A DNA stretch of 64,000 nucleotides from Azorinus chamasolen (GCA_963576725.1 OY755242.1:61632324-61696323), one strand, 5' to 3'; counted from the first letter of the stretch, positions 20,962 through 31,769 are shown. Notes: generated by a model not told the origin, from the letters alone. Numbers and translations: made by a program.

Positions 20962-21529
20962 CTAGTAGTATATGTTGAAGAAATGTGTTTTCAGAGATCT
21001 TTTGAAACATGCCAGTGAGCTTGCATCTCTAATGCCTGATGGCAGAGCATTCCAGAGTTTTGGAGCTGCATTCATGAAACTTCTCTCACCGTATTTTACC
21101 TTACGACTTTTTGGTACAACCAACGACAAGGAGCTACTTGCTGACCTTAATTCTCTGCGGGGCCGATACACGTCAAGCATGTCGACAATGTACTTGGCGG
21201 ATTCATTGTGCATGGCTTTATACGTAAGTGTCAGAATTTTGAATTCAATGCGATGTTGAACCGGAAGCCAATGAAGTTCTCTCAAAACAGGCGTGATATG
21301 ATCATATCGAGGAGTCCTGGTTATGATGCGGGCTGCTGTGTTTTGAACTCTTTGAAGTTTCTGCAGTGTGTTTTTTGAAATTCCATGCAGCAATGAGTTG
21401 CAGTAGTCTATTTTTGATGTAACCAGAGAGTTCACCAAAGTCTTGGTAGCATCAGGTGAGAGGTACTTTCTTATATGACCTATTCGTCGGAGCTGTGCAT
21501 AACTAGACCTACACACCGAATTGATGCTC
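20962..21529 (-). pseudogene. LINE reverse transcriptase C-terminal fragment
   Basis: About 189 codons without a stop: SVCRSSYAQLRRIGHIRKYL, KTLVNSLVTSKIDYCNSLL, LQKLQRVQNTAARIITR, LRELHWLPVQHRIEFKI, FMNAAPKLWNALPSGIR and FKRSLKTHFF. These are conserved motifs downstream of the RT catalytic YADD box, which is missing, so the fragment cannot be active. The apparent Met start lies in the flanking MITE. Confidence 0.9.
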
Positions 21530-21612
21530 CAAATGCTCCATTTAGCACAATGGTTTGAAGAAGTGACTATCACAGAGGCTTAGAAAGGCGTATTTATGGA
21601 GGAAAAGGTTAA

Positions 21613-22037
21613 AAACCAAGAATTAAGATTTGTTTTGAGTGGTCGCTGCTGACTAGTTTTACTGTACAATTATGGTTGAGTTGCATATTTATGTAGTAAT
21701 ATCAAATACATTTTAAATCTGAGGCATACATCAGACAGATTTATGATTTAGACTGGGCTTCTGTCTATTTTAAGATCACGTATTACACTGGTGCTTGGCA
21801 TCAATCACTGTTACTGCTCCATGTCCCTGTAGAATGTAATGCAATCCTTCATTATTTGCAACAAGACAAGCTGCAGCTTTTGCAGAACAATTTCGAGTCC
21901 AGACTGCTACTTAAGACTTTCGCTGCCATTTATGTCTTCAGTCAATTTTGTTGTCTGCTTCAGTTCTATTTATTTTTATTTTACTAGTAAATAATCACAG
22001 AATCAAACAGGTCGAATCTTGATAAGAGTTTGACATC
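21613..22037. other. intron sequence without recognised repeats
   Basis: No exon or MITE seen apart from a D-like TCAAACAGGTCGAATCTTGA remnant near 22003. Confidence 0.4.
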
Positions 22038-22575
22038 TTAACCCATTACCTCATAGGTTATTTTTAGATACAACCTCTCTGAATAAATCTACCGAAAAGG
22101 AGCATTAACTAGAGAAAAGGAAACTTTTAGAAGTTTGTAGTTTGAAACCATTGTTTTAAATACAGCATTGGCTACATAGGAGCAAATGTTCTATTTATCA
22201 CAGTGGTTTTGCAAAGTGACTTTTATAGAGTCGTCAAAAGTCGTCAATATCAGGGAACGCCTTTTGTTGCCCCTGTAAAAGTCACTTTTTGAAACCATTG
22301 TGATAAATAGAACATTTCCTCCTAAGTAGCCAATGCTGTATTTAAAACAATGGTTTCAAAACTACACAGTTTTGATTTATTCAAAGAGGTTAGGTCTAAA
22401 ACCATTGTGATAAATTGAGCAAATGCTGTTTATTTAAAACAATGGTTTCAAAACTACAAAATTCTAAACTTTTCCTTTTATCAAGTAAATGCTCCTTTTC
22501 AGTAGCTTTATTCCTTTTCAGTAAATTTATTCGAACAGGTTGGGTCGAAAAATAGCCTATGAGGTAATGGGTTAA
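22038..22575. mobile_element. head-to-head pair of PB-C MITEs
   Basis: A plus copy (22038-about 22255, lacking its GGGTTAA end) is joined to a minus copy ending GGTAATGGGTTAA. The minus copy has an internal duplication repeating AACCATTGTGATAAATTGAG. Confidence 0.75.
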
Positions 22576-22864
22576 CAGAGATAAATAACAACATCGAACC
22601 ACAATATCTCATCTTGAATCAAACGGTTTACAAAGCTGATCACAGAATCACAAATGGCAGCAAATAAGTTCAATCTTTGCCAGCAAGTAAAATTATTGAC
22701 CACAGATATAGTCATCTACTCATTCTTTCGAAAATAGATTTTCTTTCTCTTTTTTCCAAAGCATCAATCACAAAGTCTGGATCTAGACAAGAAAATAAAC
22801 TAACCTACCAAAACTATTTGCAAACATGTTCAAGAATACAAAAGAACCTCTCTAATGTGACCAC

Positions 22865-23083
22865 ATAACCCTTTCCTCCATAGGCTATTTTTAGACCCAA
22901 CCTCTTTGAATTAATCTACCAAAAAGGAGCATTTACTTGAGAAAAGGAACATGTTAGAATTGTGCAGTATTGAAACCATTGTGGTAAATAGAGCATTTGC
23001 TCCTATGGAGCAAATGCTATATTTATCACAATGGTTTCAAGAAGTGACTATTACAGAGGCATATCTATGGAGGAAAGGGTTAA
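22865..23083 (+). mobile_element. PB-C MITE
   Basis: Complete; hairpin GCATTTGCTCCTATGGAGCA; GGAGGAAAGGGTTAA end. Confidence 0.85.
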
Positions 23084-23109
23084 TAAATAAATATAACTTT
23101 CATCCTGCA

Positions 23110-23578
23110 TTAACCCTTTCCCTGTGCAATATTTATATACACAATAATGACATCATGACTATTAACTCTTTGCATGCTAGCGGTGAAATCATGATTACCT
23201 ATGCAAACAATTTGGATCCAGATGAGACTGCGCATAATGCGGCGTCTCATCAGAATCCAAACTGTCTGTCACTTTGATCATATTTTTACAAAGAAATAAG
23301 AGAAATTTTATTTTTAGAATTTAAGCAGACGACAAATGTTGCAAACGAAAAATTACTTAGCGTGCAAAGAGTTAATTAACTGCATTTTTATAATGTTAAC
23401 CTTTCAAGAAAAGTATTTGCTTTGACAAAAACTGTAGAATCAGATCTATATCATGTCAAAAGCAAACAGAGAAGACCCTGATCAGATGGCTCCTATTGGA
23501 GCCATCTGATCTGGGTCTACTCTGTTTGCAAATGTATGGGAAAATGATTACATGAAGGCAGGGGTTAAGCTACAATTT
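23110..23578 (+). mobile_element. PB-A2 MITE with nested PB-D
   Basis: CCCTTTCCCTGTGCAATATT start; interrupted at 23162-23375; resumes TTAACTGCATTTTTATAATG. Hairpin about 23462-23528; ends GCAGGGGTTAA. Confidence 0.85.
23162..23375 (+). mobile_element. PB-D MITE nested in PB-A2
   Basis: Full element from CTCTTTGCATGCTAGCGG to TAGCGTGCAAAGAG between TTAA copies. Hairpin GATGAGACTGCGCATAATGC. Confidence 0.9.
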
Positions 23579-23837
23579 GCCTTTGAGACCCAGATTTATG
23601 CCTCTTTCATGGTCTTTCATGTCTGTCAGGGCAGTACTGTATTTGCATGTACTATGGCAAATTCTGTGAAAGTGGCACACCTTTAAGCTACTTACCGTAT
23701 GTCAAAATAGACCTTACAATGCAATACTTATGGCCATCAATTCTGGGATTACTTGGAAACTGTCAGCAGTATCCTCTTGTGGCCAATAAATACAGGATTC
23801 AAAAGTAGAGTCTTATGTCAACCATTTACCTGATAGC

Positions 23838-24020
23838 TGAACCCATTGACCCTTTTGCAAACAGAGCAGATCAAGATCAGATGGCTTCTGTAGCTGCTGT
23901 ATATGCTTATGGAATAATATAGATCTGATTCCACAGTTTCTGCCATAGCTAAAAATTCCAGTGGTCATTGGAAATTACAAAAAATTACAAAAAATTAGAT
24001 GTCATGAATTCCTAAAATAA
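23838..24020 (-). mobile_element. PB-A fragment
   Basis: Decayed hairpin (GCAGATCAAGATCAGATGGC) and GATTCCACAGTTTCTGCC arm. Confidence 0.55.
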
Positions 24021-24058
24021 ATTATGATATTACATAAATACTCACAAGGTGAAATATC

Positions 24059-24205
24059 TAATATATGGGCAGACTCTAGGGCTTGTCCACAGCACTGTTA
24101 ACTGTTCTAATATATGGGCAGACTCTAGGGCTTGTTGAAAACTCTGTTAACTGTTCTAATATATGGGCACACTCTAGGGCATGTTGACAGCTCTGTTAAC
24201 TGTTA
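24059..24205 (+). repeat. 49-bp tandem repeat, 3 copies
   Basis: Unit starts TAATATATGGGCAGACTCTA and ends GTTAACTGTTC. Confidence 0.9.
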
Positions 24206-24321
24206 TGTATGCATGTTCTAAATTCTTACTACATGTATATTCAACATTTAACCCTTTCAACACAAAGCATCTTTTAAAACATTGTTTAAAATATTTCATT
24301 GGAATACACACAAAAATGGGT

Positions 24322-24470
24322 TAACCCTTTACTTCATTTACATGCCTTTGTATGCCTTGGCAAACAGAATATGTCCAGATCAGAAGGCTCCTGTAGGAGC
24401 TGTCTGATCATGGTCTGCCCTATCTAATTATGAAAAAATATTGATTTGATTCTATTGAAATAGTTTGACA
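24322..24470 (-). mobile_element. PB-A MITE, truncated
   Basis: CCCTTTACTTCATTTACATG start, hairpin AAGGCTCCTGTAGGAGCTGT; right part lost. Confidence 0.65.
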
Positions 24471-24499
24471 CTGATTGCAATTTGTAAAGAAATTGAATA

Positions 24500-24703
24500 C
24501 AGTAAAACCTCGATTATTCGAATTTTCGTTATAGAAGAATTTAGACCCTTTTAGGCAGGTGGCTGCTTAATGCATGGTGAAAGTCATGCAGAAAGCTCCT
24601 AGAGGAGCTTCCTGCATGACTTTCACCATGCATTAAGTTGCCACCTGTCTTAAAGATCGATAATAATACGTATTTTAGTGTTCGAATAATCGAAGTTTTA
24701 CTG
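24500..24703 (+). mobile_element. POG MITE
   Basis: CAGTAAAACCTCGATTATTC and GAATAATCGAAGTTTTACTG are near-perfect inverted ends with TA on both sides. Central palindrome intact. Confidence 0.9.
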
Positions 24704-24768
24704 TATTTTGAAAAATAAGTAGACAAACATTAAATTTAGTGAAAAAAATCCGCTCTGCCAGCTATAGG

Positions 24769-25022
24769 TTAACCATTTACTTCATGAATATTCAGGCAAG
24801 AAATAATGACACCATGAATATTAATTAACTGAAATTTTATAATGGCACTATACAAAAAGAAATTTTAGCATGACAGAATCTGTAGAATCAGATCTATATT
24901 ACTGGTATGTCATAAGCAAACAGAGCAGACCCTGATCAGACGTTTCCTATAGGAGCCGTCTGATCTGGGTCTACTTTGTTTGCAAATGCGTGAAAACACG
25001 TTTATATGAAAGAAAGGGTTAA
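24769..25022 (+). mobile_element. PB-A MITE
   Basis: Complete with hairpin about 24917-24985; the right end uses the PB-B-like GTGAAAACACGTTTATATG, a mosaic of A and B. Confidence 0.8.
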
Positions 25023-25316
25023 AGTTATGTACTTAAGCAGTGTCACTGTCCCCAACACAAAAGCAATTTCCCCTCAAAACACATTATAGGCTGTCACTTT
25101 GCAAGAAACAAAGCCTACATTAGAGCTTATTCTGCAGGCCTGGATGGATGTGATAAATTCTACTCATCAATATGTCTGTCTCTAGCAGCCTGCCAGCTGG
25201 CTCGGTGACAACCGAGACATATGTAAAGTGGGCTTTATAGCGCTATCAGCGGATGTTCACTTATAAATTATTCACCGTAAATCAGCGATCAAAGACAATC
25301 TCTGTTGTAGACTTAC

Positions 25317-25430
25317 TTTCAGACAGTGGCACCGAAATGATTACTCCATTGCCTGTCCCAATCCATAGTCTGTTACATGATACCAGCATGGATGTAATTC
25401 GTACAAAGGAAAACCCAAGCTTCCCAGTTC
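25317..25430 (-). CDS. SPAG9: JIP3/JIP4 scaffold, [12 protein letters not shown] exon
   Basis: Phase 1-1, 114 nt. Reads [37 protein letters not shown], matching vertebrate [38 protein letters not shown]. Acceptor TCTCCCTTTGCAG, a strong tract; donor GTAAGT. Immediately downstream in the intron is a 3-kb run of ordinary intron and PB/POG copies; a long 38-bp minisatellite sits upstream at 25608-26062. Confidence 0.97.
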
Positions 25431-25607
25431 CTGCAAAGGGAGACAAGTACAATATTCATAATTATTAAATCATACAGGAGTAAATTCCCTTCTTTATGAA
25501 TATAATGGGTGACAGATACAGATTTCACCTTTTTCTCTCAAAGAGAACTATTATGTTTTTATGTTTTCAAGCATCTTAAGTAAACCATTTCTATATATTT
25601 GAAAACT

Positions 25608-26062
25608 AGCATAACACAGAACCATTCAATTTTGCTTTGTAAGCCAGTATAACACATAACCATTCAAGTTTGCTAAGTAAGCCAGTATTACATAGAACCA
25701 TTCAATTTTGCTTTGTAAACCAGTATAACATAGAACCATTCAATTTTGCTTTGTAAGCCAGTATAACACATAACCATTCAAGTTTGCAAAGTAAGCCAGT
25801 ATTACATAGAACCATTCAATTTTGCTTTGTAAACCAGTATAACATAGAACCATTCAATTTTGCTTTGTAAGCCAGTATAACAGAAAGTCAATTTTGCTTT
25901 GTAAGCCAGTATATCACAGAACCAATCAATTTTGCTTTGTAAGCCAGTATAACACAGAACCATTCAACATTGCTTTGTAAGCCAGTATAATGCGTAAACA
26001 TTCAATTTTGCTTTGTAAGTCAGTTTAACACATAACCATTCAATTTGCTTTTGTAAACCATT
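25608..26062 (+). repeat. 38-bp minisatellite, about 12 copies
   Basis: Unit GCCAGTATAACACATAACCA plus TTCAAGTTTGCTAAGTAA, with higher-order similarity between alternate units. Intronic. Confidence 0.9.
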
Positions 26063-26091
26063 TATTGATACCTACCCTAGCCATATCTGAA

Positions 26092-26330
26092 TTAACCCTT
26101 CGCTTGCTATTCACGTCAATATACATACCTGTAACTAGTGAAGACCCAGATGAGACAGCTCCTGCAGGAGCTGTCTCATCAGGGTCTGCACTATTTACAA
26201 GTTGATTGTGCAACCAATGCACACCACAGCAGTGATTGCACAGCGATATACTTGTACACAGTGAAGATATATGTAATATATGTAAAACAGGGCATGGGTA
26301 AAGAAGGAGAAATGTATTTAGAAGGGTTAA
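26092..26330 (+). mobile_element. PB-J MITE
   Basis: TTAACCCTTCGCTTGCTATT start; hairpin AGACAGCTCCTGCAGGAGCT with A.A mismatch; shares CAGTGATTGCACAGCG arm with 33657-33906. Confidence 0.8.
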
Positions 26331-26377
26331 GTAAATTCACTTACTCTTCCGTACGGCTTTCATAGAAATTAACAAAT

Positions 26378-26617
26378 TTAACCCTTTACCTCATAAATAT
26401 TCATGTCAGAAATAATGACATCATGAATACTAATTAGCTGAATTTTAATAATGGCAAATGAACGAAGGAAATTTTGGCTATGGATTTTGGCAGATTTATA
26501 GAATCCCATAAGCAAACTGAGCAGACCCTGATCAGATGGCTCCTACAGGAGCCATCTGATTTGGGTCTACTCTGTTTGCAGAGGTGTGTAAAGGTGTATC
26601 TATCAGGGAAATGGTTA
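26378..26617 (+). mobile_element. PB-A MITE
   Basis: Complete; hairpin about 26513-26580; ends GGGAAATGGTTAA. Confidence 0.85.
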
Positions 26618-26681
26618 AGTCAGACATAATCCATGTTCTCAAACATGTTTTCTAGTTCACTTTCAACTAACACATCTATCA

Positions 26682-26933
<252 letters not shown>

Positions 26934-26954
26934 TCATGACATGAGCAAATTATT

Positions 26955-27016
26955 TAAAGTGTAGAAGAAGATGAAAATTGTTGCAAATGAAAAATTACTT
27001 TGATTTCAAAGAGTTA
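26955..27016 (+). mobile_element. PB-D right end
   Basis: GTTGCAAATGAAAAATTAC to CAAAGAGTTAA; HEL-1b begins right at it. Confidence 0.6.
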
Positions 27017-27405
27017 ACAAGAGCTGTCTGCAGACAGCGCACTCCACTTTCTTTAGTGCTGGATAATGTAGTGGAAGTCTCAAGTCAGAAAAGGGAGATA
27101 ACTATAGCAAAATGAATTTTAGGGTTACCTGCTTTTGTAAAATGGGTCCCCCTTATAATAGTTAAAATTCTAAGTCGAAAAAGGGGCAGAATTACGGCAA
27201 AATTAATTTTAGGGCTATCTACTCTTGCAAAATGGGTTCCCGTTGTGATAGTTAACATGCATACAAAATGTGAACCAAATCTGTTTGATGGTTTCTGAGA
27301 AATGGACCTTAACAAAAAGGTTAACCAATGCCGACGCCAATACCGATGCCGACGCCGACGAGAGAGTTAAGACAACACCTCCACTTTTCGAAAAAGGGGA
27401 GCTAA
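27017..27405 (+). mobile_element. HEL-1b Helitron-like element
   Basis: Hairpin GCTGTC-TGCA-GACAGC after ACAAGA; GCCGACGCCAATACCGATGC microsatellite; 3' hairpin CCACTTTTCGAAAAAGGGG then AGCTAA. Shorter than HEL-1a without the nested copy. Confidence 0.8.
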
Positions 27406-27415
27406 AAATGTTGCA

Positions 27416-27765
27416 CTTACATATTGCTTGTGAGTCTTACACTGGACCCATAGAACAGGCTACTTACCCATATGGACATAGACTGGGGGTCAACTACATG
27501 GATCTTACATATTGCTTGTGAGTCTGACATTGGACCATGAAACATGCTACTTACCCATATGGACATAGACTGGGGGTCAACTACATGGATCTTACATATG
27601 GCTTGTGAGTCTTACATTAGACCATAGAACATGCTACTTACCCATATGGACATAGACTGGGGGTCAACTACATGGATCTTACATATTGCTTGTTAGTCTT
27701 ACATTAGACCCATGGAACATGCTACTTACCCAAATGGACATAGACTGGGGGTCAACTACATGGAT
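27416..27765 (-). repeat. 87-bp tandem repeat carrying an exon end and splice donor
   Basis: Units start near 27416, 27504, 27591 and 27678 (plus-strand CTTACATATTGCTTGTGAG). Each contains, on the minus strand, GTTGACCCCCAGTCTATGTC and the donor GTAAGTAGC. The outermost copy is the true 3' end of the 27730-27881 exon. Confidence 0.9.
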
Positions 27766-27881
27766 TTTGTTTCTGTAGCCACACCAGACGTGTTTGTTGG
27801 CGATCACAGACATACAGCGAATGGAATGATGAGGTTTGCCCAGGTCTAGGAGGTGGTAGTTCTGCAGGTCCCACTGTCCAT
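27730..27881 (-). CDS. SPAG9: JIP3/JIP4 scaffold, GQWDL / VWCGYRNK exon
   Basis: Phase 1 in, 0 out. Reads [26 protein letters not shown] and [17 protein letters not shown], diagnostic for the JIP3/JIP4 propeller. Acceptor TTGTTTGTAG, donor GTAAGTAGC. The exon ends SMSIW where vertebrates have MKIE before KSFDAHP, so its last codons have diverged. That same 3' end with its donor is repeated three more times downstream (27416-27720), suggesting the junction was reshaped when the tandem array formed. Using a downstream donor copy would run into a TAA after about 16 codons. Confidence 0.95.
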
Positions 27882-27927
27882 CTACAAACAAACACAAACA
27901 CAAAATGCTTCAGCATCTTACTTCCAA

Positions 27928-28196
27928 TTAACCCTTTCGCTAATTAACGCAATTTAGTGGCTGTTATAGAGAGGTTTTACTGTATAAACCCATTTTCATG
28001 CATTTGCAACAGAGCAAACTGTTAGCAGCCGTATGGTCAGGGTCTGCTCTATTTGCTTTTGACATGCTATAGATCTCATTCCACATTTATTGTCAAAGCA
28101 AAATATTCCCATGAAAAGTTAACATTATAAAATTCAGCTGATAATAATCCATGATGCCATTATTTCTTACATGAATATTGAAAAGGGAAAGGGTTA
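27928..28196 (-). mobile_element. PB-A2 MITE with POG end in it
   Basis: TTAACCCTTTCGCTAATTAA start; a POG right end (TTATAGAGAGGTTTTACTGT) lies inside at about 27940-27986; ends GGGAAAGGGTTAA. Confidence 0.7.
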
Positions 28197-28262
28197 ACAG
28201 ACAAATCTGTAATAATCATTCTTGGGACTGTGGACCTAGATTTCTAGTCTTGATCAGAACTA

Positions 28263-28440
28263 CAGTAAAACCTCTCTATAATGGCCACTAAATTACATCA
28301 ATTAGTTTGTGTTAAAGGCAGGTGGATGCTTAAAGCAAGGTGAAAGTAGAACAGAATGCTCCTATAGGAGCAGACAGAAACTGCAGACAGACCTATTATC
28401 TTCCATTAGCAAACAGAGCAGACCCTGATCTTGGTCAATA
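28263..28440 (+). mobile_element. POG / PB-B chimera
   Basis: POG left half (CAGTAAAACCTCTCTATAAT) runs to the hairpin tip GCTCCTATAGGAGC, then PB-B sequence TTCCATTAGCAAACAGAGCA takes over and breaks off. Confidence 0.6.
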
Positions 28441-28471
28441 GTTTCTCAAAAGCATGAACAAATCAGAAGTA

Positions 28472-28675
28472 TAGTAAAACCTCTCTATAACGACGACTAA
28501 ATTGTGTTAATTGGTTGGTATTTAGGGCAGGTGACTGCTTAAAGCAAGGTGAAAGTAAAACAGAACGCTCCTATAGGAGCGTTCTGTTTTAATTTCACCT
28601 TGCTTTAAGCAGCCACCTGCCTTTAACACAAAATATTTGATGCAATTTAGTGGCCGTTATAGAGAGGTTTTACTG
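28472..28675 (+). mobile_element. POG MITE
   Basis: TAGTAAAACCTCTCTATAAC and GTTATAGAGAGGTTTTACTG ends; perfect CAGAACGCTCCTATAGGAGC hairpin core. Confidence 0.88.
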
Positions 28676-28769
28676 TAGTCATAACTTCATAAGTGTACCA
28701 GATCCAAATTTACGTAGACATTATTTTTCCACAGTTGGGTAAGGATTACCATTTTGCATCATGTATTAC

Positions 28770-28837
28770 CTGTGTGTCTGTGGAATATTGCAACTGTCCC
28801 ATCTGCCAGTGCAGCAAGTACACGTCCCTTCACATGG
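28770..28837 (-). CDS. SPAG9: JIP3/JIP4 scaffold, HVKGRVLAALADGT exon
   Basis: A 68-nt exon (phase 2 in, 1 out) encoding HVKGRVLAALADGTVAIFHR, a near-exact match to the vertebrate HVKGxVLVALADGTLAIFHR strand. Acceptor TTCATTGCAG, donor GTAATA. Too short for a standard ORF scan, but fixed by phase: the preceding GT plus C gives Val, and the final G plus AT gives the Asp of DGQWDL. Lies in the WD40-like propeller. Confidence 0.95.
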
Positions 28838-28978
28838 CTGCAATGAAATATAACAGCTCAACATAGCAGTTATGACACAACAAAATTATGTGTTCTCACA
28901 CTTAACTCCATAACTTTAATTTTGTACTGTATATACATGTACAACTGTTTCTTCCTCAATTTTGTACTACATGTATAT

Positions 28979-29403
28979 AGAGCTAAAGATAAAGGCACAT
29001 ACTTAGATACAGATAATCGTCATTACTCCACCAAACTCCATGTTGTGACCACTCTTTAGAATCGTCTCTTCAAGACAATTCTAAAGAGTGGTCACACCAT
29101 AGGGTTTGGTGAAGAAATAAAGTAGTTATTCTTGAAAATGTTTTAACCCTTTCACCTCCGCAGTAGCATAAATGCACCACAACAAATAGTGCAGTCCCAG
29201 ATCAGACGCCGCCTTGAAAGGCGGCGTCTGATCATAGACTTCACTATTTGTCTCAATCTCTATTTCTAAATATGTGCTTTATTCCTTTGCATTTATTTAT
29301 CTCATTTCCTTATTTTACTGAATGATTTAACAAACTTGGATTGCAGATGACAATTAGAAATTTGGCGCCAAAAGGGTTAATTTAAGCATCTTATCTGGAC
29401 CTG
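28979..29403 (-). mobile_element. HAT-F MITE with nested PB-G
   Basis: AGCTAAAGATAAAGGCAC start and CATCTTATCTGGACCTG end; palindrome 29031-29109 with GACCACTCTTTAGAATCGTC arms. Confidence 0.8.
29143..29380 (+). mobile_element. PB-G MITE nested in HAT-F
   Basis: TTAACCCTTTCACCTCCGCA to GGCGCCAAAAGGGTTAA at the HAT-F TTTTAATTT site. Hairpin GACGCCGCCTTGAAAGGCGG. Confidence 0.88.
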
Positions 29404-29770
29404 TGACAATATACATGTAGAACCCGTTCTCATATAAACACTTGCATTTGCAAACAGATTAAGCCCAGACCAGCTGGCTTCTGAAATTATATAGACTCGA
29501 TTCTGTAGTTTCTGCCAAAGACATCTGTGCTCATATTATAGCAGTATAAACAAGAGGGCCAGAATGGCCCTGACATCGCTCACCAGACAATCAGAGAAGA
29601 AGATTTTCAAAGTTTTCACTATATGTTTCTATTGAAAACTTAACACCCCAAGGGCGGTGCCAATTTTGACCCCAGGGACACAATTTATATAACTTTTGTA
29701 GAGGACCTGAACATGATGCTGAAAGAATGTAGTGAAAGAATGGATAGAGCATAGACCACTGGAACTTGTA

Positions 29771-30145
29771 TTAATTCTTTGGATGCTAGAGGCGGATTCT
29801 CCCACCACTAATGACCTATGCAAACAGTTTGGATCCAGATCAGGCCCCACATAATGTGGGGCCTGATCTGATATCCAAATTGTTTGTAAATGAGACTGAA
29901 CTTCTGAGAAACTTAGAAAGAACGTGTGTAGTGGGATTCTCCCACCACTAATGACCTATGCAAACAGTTTGGATCCAAATCTGAGCCAATCTAATGTGGG
30001 GCCTGATCTGATATCCAAACTGTTTGTCAATGAGACTGAACTTCTGAAAAACTTAGAAAGAAAGTGTGTAGTTAGGATAACTTATGAATTAGCTGCAGAC
30101 AACAATTTAGCAGATGACAAAATTACCCAGCATGCAAAGAGTTAA
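29771..30145 (+). mobile_element. PB-D relative with internal duplication
   Basis: TTAATTCTTTGGATGCTAGA to GCATGCAAAGAGTTAA. A unit of about 139 bp beginning GGATTCTCCCACCACTAATG occurs twice, each with a CAAACAGTTTGGATCCA arm. Confidence 0.8.
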
Positions 30146-30174
30146 GCTGAAATTCACAACAGATATGCTCTATA

Positions 30175-30245
30175 TTGATATCTGGTAGCTTAATGCAGGG
30201 CATAGGTATGAAAAAAAGCTTTAAGAGTGTTCTGCATAATGAGAA
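30175..30245 (+). mobile_element. POG fragment
   Basis: GGTAGCTTAATGCAGGGC and decayed mirror, inside HEL-2b. Confidence 0.5.
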
Positions 30246-31110
30246 CTATCCACAGTTTTCTCAATCTTAAATGAGTGTGTGTTATTTGTCTAAACACAAT
30301 TTCTACTCTACTGATCAGGCTAAGGGTGATTATATAAGAACTCACACTGACTGGTCTGAGCTCTGCAGGCTGATATATTAAGGAGAAACCTTTAGACTGT
30401 CGTTTCTGCCATGAAGAAGACTGTACACACAGGGCAGGGCCAATTTTAACCCAAGAACTATGATACTTATAAAACCGATAAAGTTATGCTAAGTAAATCT
30501 ATACACCAAATATCTAAGCTCTGGGACATGTAGTTTCTGACAAGAATATTTTTAAAGTTTTTCCTATGCATAACTAGTGATCCCATGGGCTGTTTAAGCA
30601 GTCAGCTATCAAAAACTGGCAATCCCTGGGGTTGGACCAATTTTGACCCTAGGGGCATAATTTATATAACTTTTGTAGAAGCCCTGAAGTTGAAGCTATG
30701 TGCCAAATATGAAAGCTGAGGACCTTCTAGTTTTAGAGGAGATGATGTTCAAAGTTTTCACTATATGTTTCTATTGAAAACTGAAAACCCCTGGGGCAGG
30801 GCCAATTTTGACCCCAGGGGTATAATTTATATAACTTTTGTAGAGGACCTACAGATGATGCTATGTGCCAAAGATGAAAGCTGAGAACCCTGTAGATTCA
30901 GAGGAGAAGATTTTTAAAGGTTCAAATTGTTGACGACTGACGACGCACGACGCACACCGCACAACGGACGACGGACGACGCACGCCGACGGACGACGGAC
31001 ATCAGGCAATCACAAAAGCTCACCCTGAGCACTTTGTGCTCTGGTGAGCTAAAAATCAGGTATATAAATATTCATGATATCACTATTTCTTACATGAATA
31101 TGCTGGTGTA

Positions 31111-31335
31111 TTAACCCGTTACTCCTAAAATGCACCTTTTTATGCCTTTCCAAACAGAGTACAGTAAAACCTCTATAAATTACATCAAGTATTTTTAATA
31201 ATATAGATCTGATTCTTCAGTTTCTGTTGTGGCAAAAATTTCATGTGTTAATATGCCATTTTAAAAATTATTAATCTAATTGATATTCTAAATCTCACCA
31301 TTTCTAACATGAATATTGATGGAGTAATGGGTTAA
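31111..31335 (-). mobile_element. PB-A MITE with POG fragment
   Basis: Complete ends; AAACAGAGTACAGTAAAACC shows that POG sequence has replaced the hairpin. Confidence 0.7.
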
Positions 31336-31769
31336 GAATGCCAAACAACATCTTAAAGTTTGAGACAAATCTGATAAAAACTGCCTGTTCCACAAGAATT
31401 TGGGGATGTAAAAATGTCTCCATATAAAACATGGGAACATAAAAGCAGTAAATAAAGGTAAGCTGGTGCCAAATGAAATGTTGGAAATAAATTCTGAAAG
31501 TAGAAGGTTCTTTGAAAGCAAAAGCAGAAAATAGCAGATTTGGTTTTACTGAATCTGCTCAAGAGCAATTATTTAAAGTGCAACACTACTCACGACCCTA
31601 GCACCGGCTAAAAGCATTTAAATTTATGATCCCGAAGGACTAGAAAATATAACAACACTGAGAATGAAAAGTGGGGAGACTTTTTATGGCCGCCAAACAA
31701 GCACTTAACACCTGCCGTTGTGAAATATATAAATTCTGAAAGTAGGACATCCTTCGAAAGCATACTCAC

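Larger units (their letters stand above)
20273..21529 (-). mobile_element. 5'-truncated CR1/L2-type LINE
   Basis: Reverse-transcriptase C-terminus at its 5' end, a 3' region of 76-bp repeats, then GAGCGCTATATAAATGTGG and an (ATA)n tail. Short CAAAT repeats flank it at 20268-20272 and 21530-21534. Tail and protein are typical of CR1/L2/Jockey-like elements. Confidence 0.85.
20170..21612 (+). mobile_element. PB-C MITE split by a LINE
   Basis: Left half runs to GCTCCATTGGAGCAAAT; right half resumes CAAATGCTCCATTTAGC and ends GGAAAAGGTTAA at 21609-21612. The LINE sits in the hairpin loop. Confidence 0.8.
29550..31052 (+). mobile_element. HEL-2b Helitron-like element
   Basis: ACAAG start, hairpin AGGGCCA-GAA-TGGCCCT, degenerate monomers of the same type as HEL-2a (near 29633, 30612, 30779), CGACGGACGACG microsatellite, 3' hairpin GAGCAC-TTT-GTGCTC and TGAGCTAA end. 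It carries a PB-D and POG remnants. Confidence 0.75.
29412..31114 (-). mobile_element. PB-A MITE split by HEL-2b
   Basis: Left part to CAGTATAA, right part from AAATCAGGTATATAAATATT to ATTAA; left end and hairpin decayed. Confidence 0.7.

Noticed and set aside
20972..21259. 95-codon plus-strand frame
   Set aside because: Antisense of the LINE reverse-transcriptase fragment.
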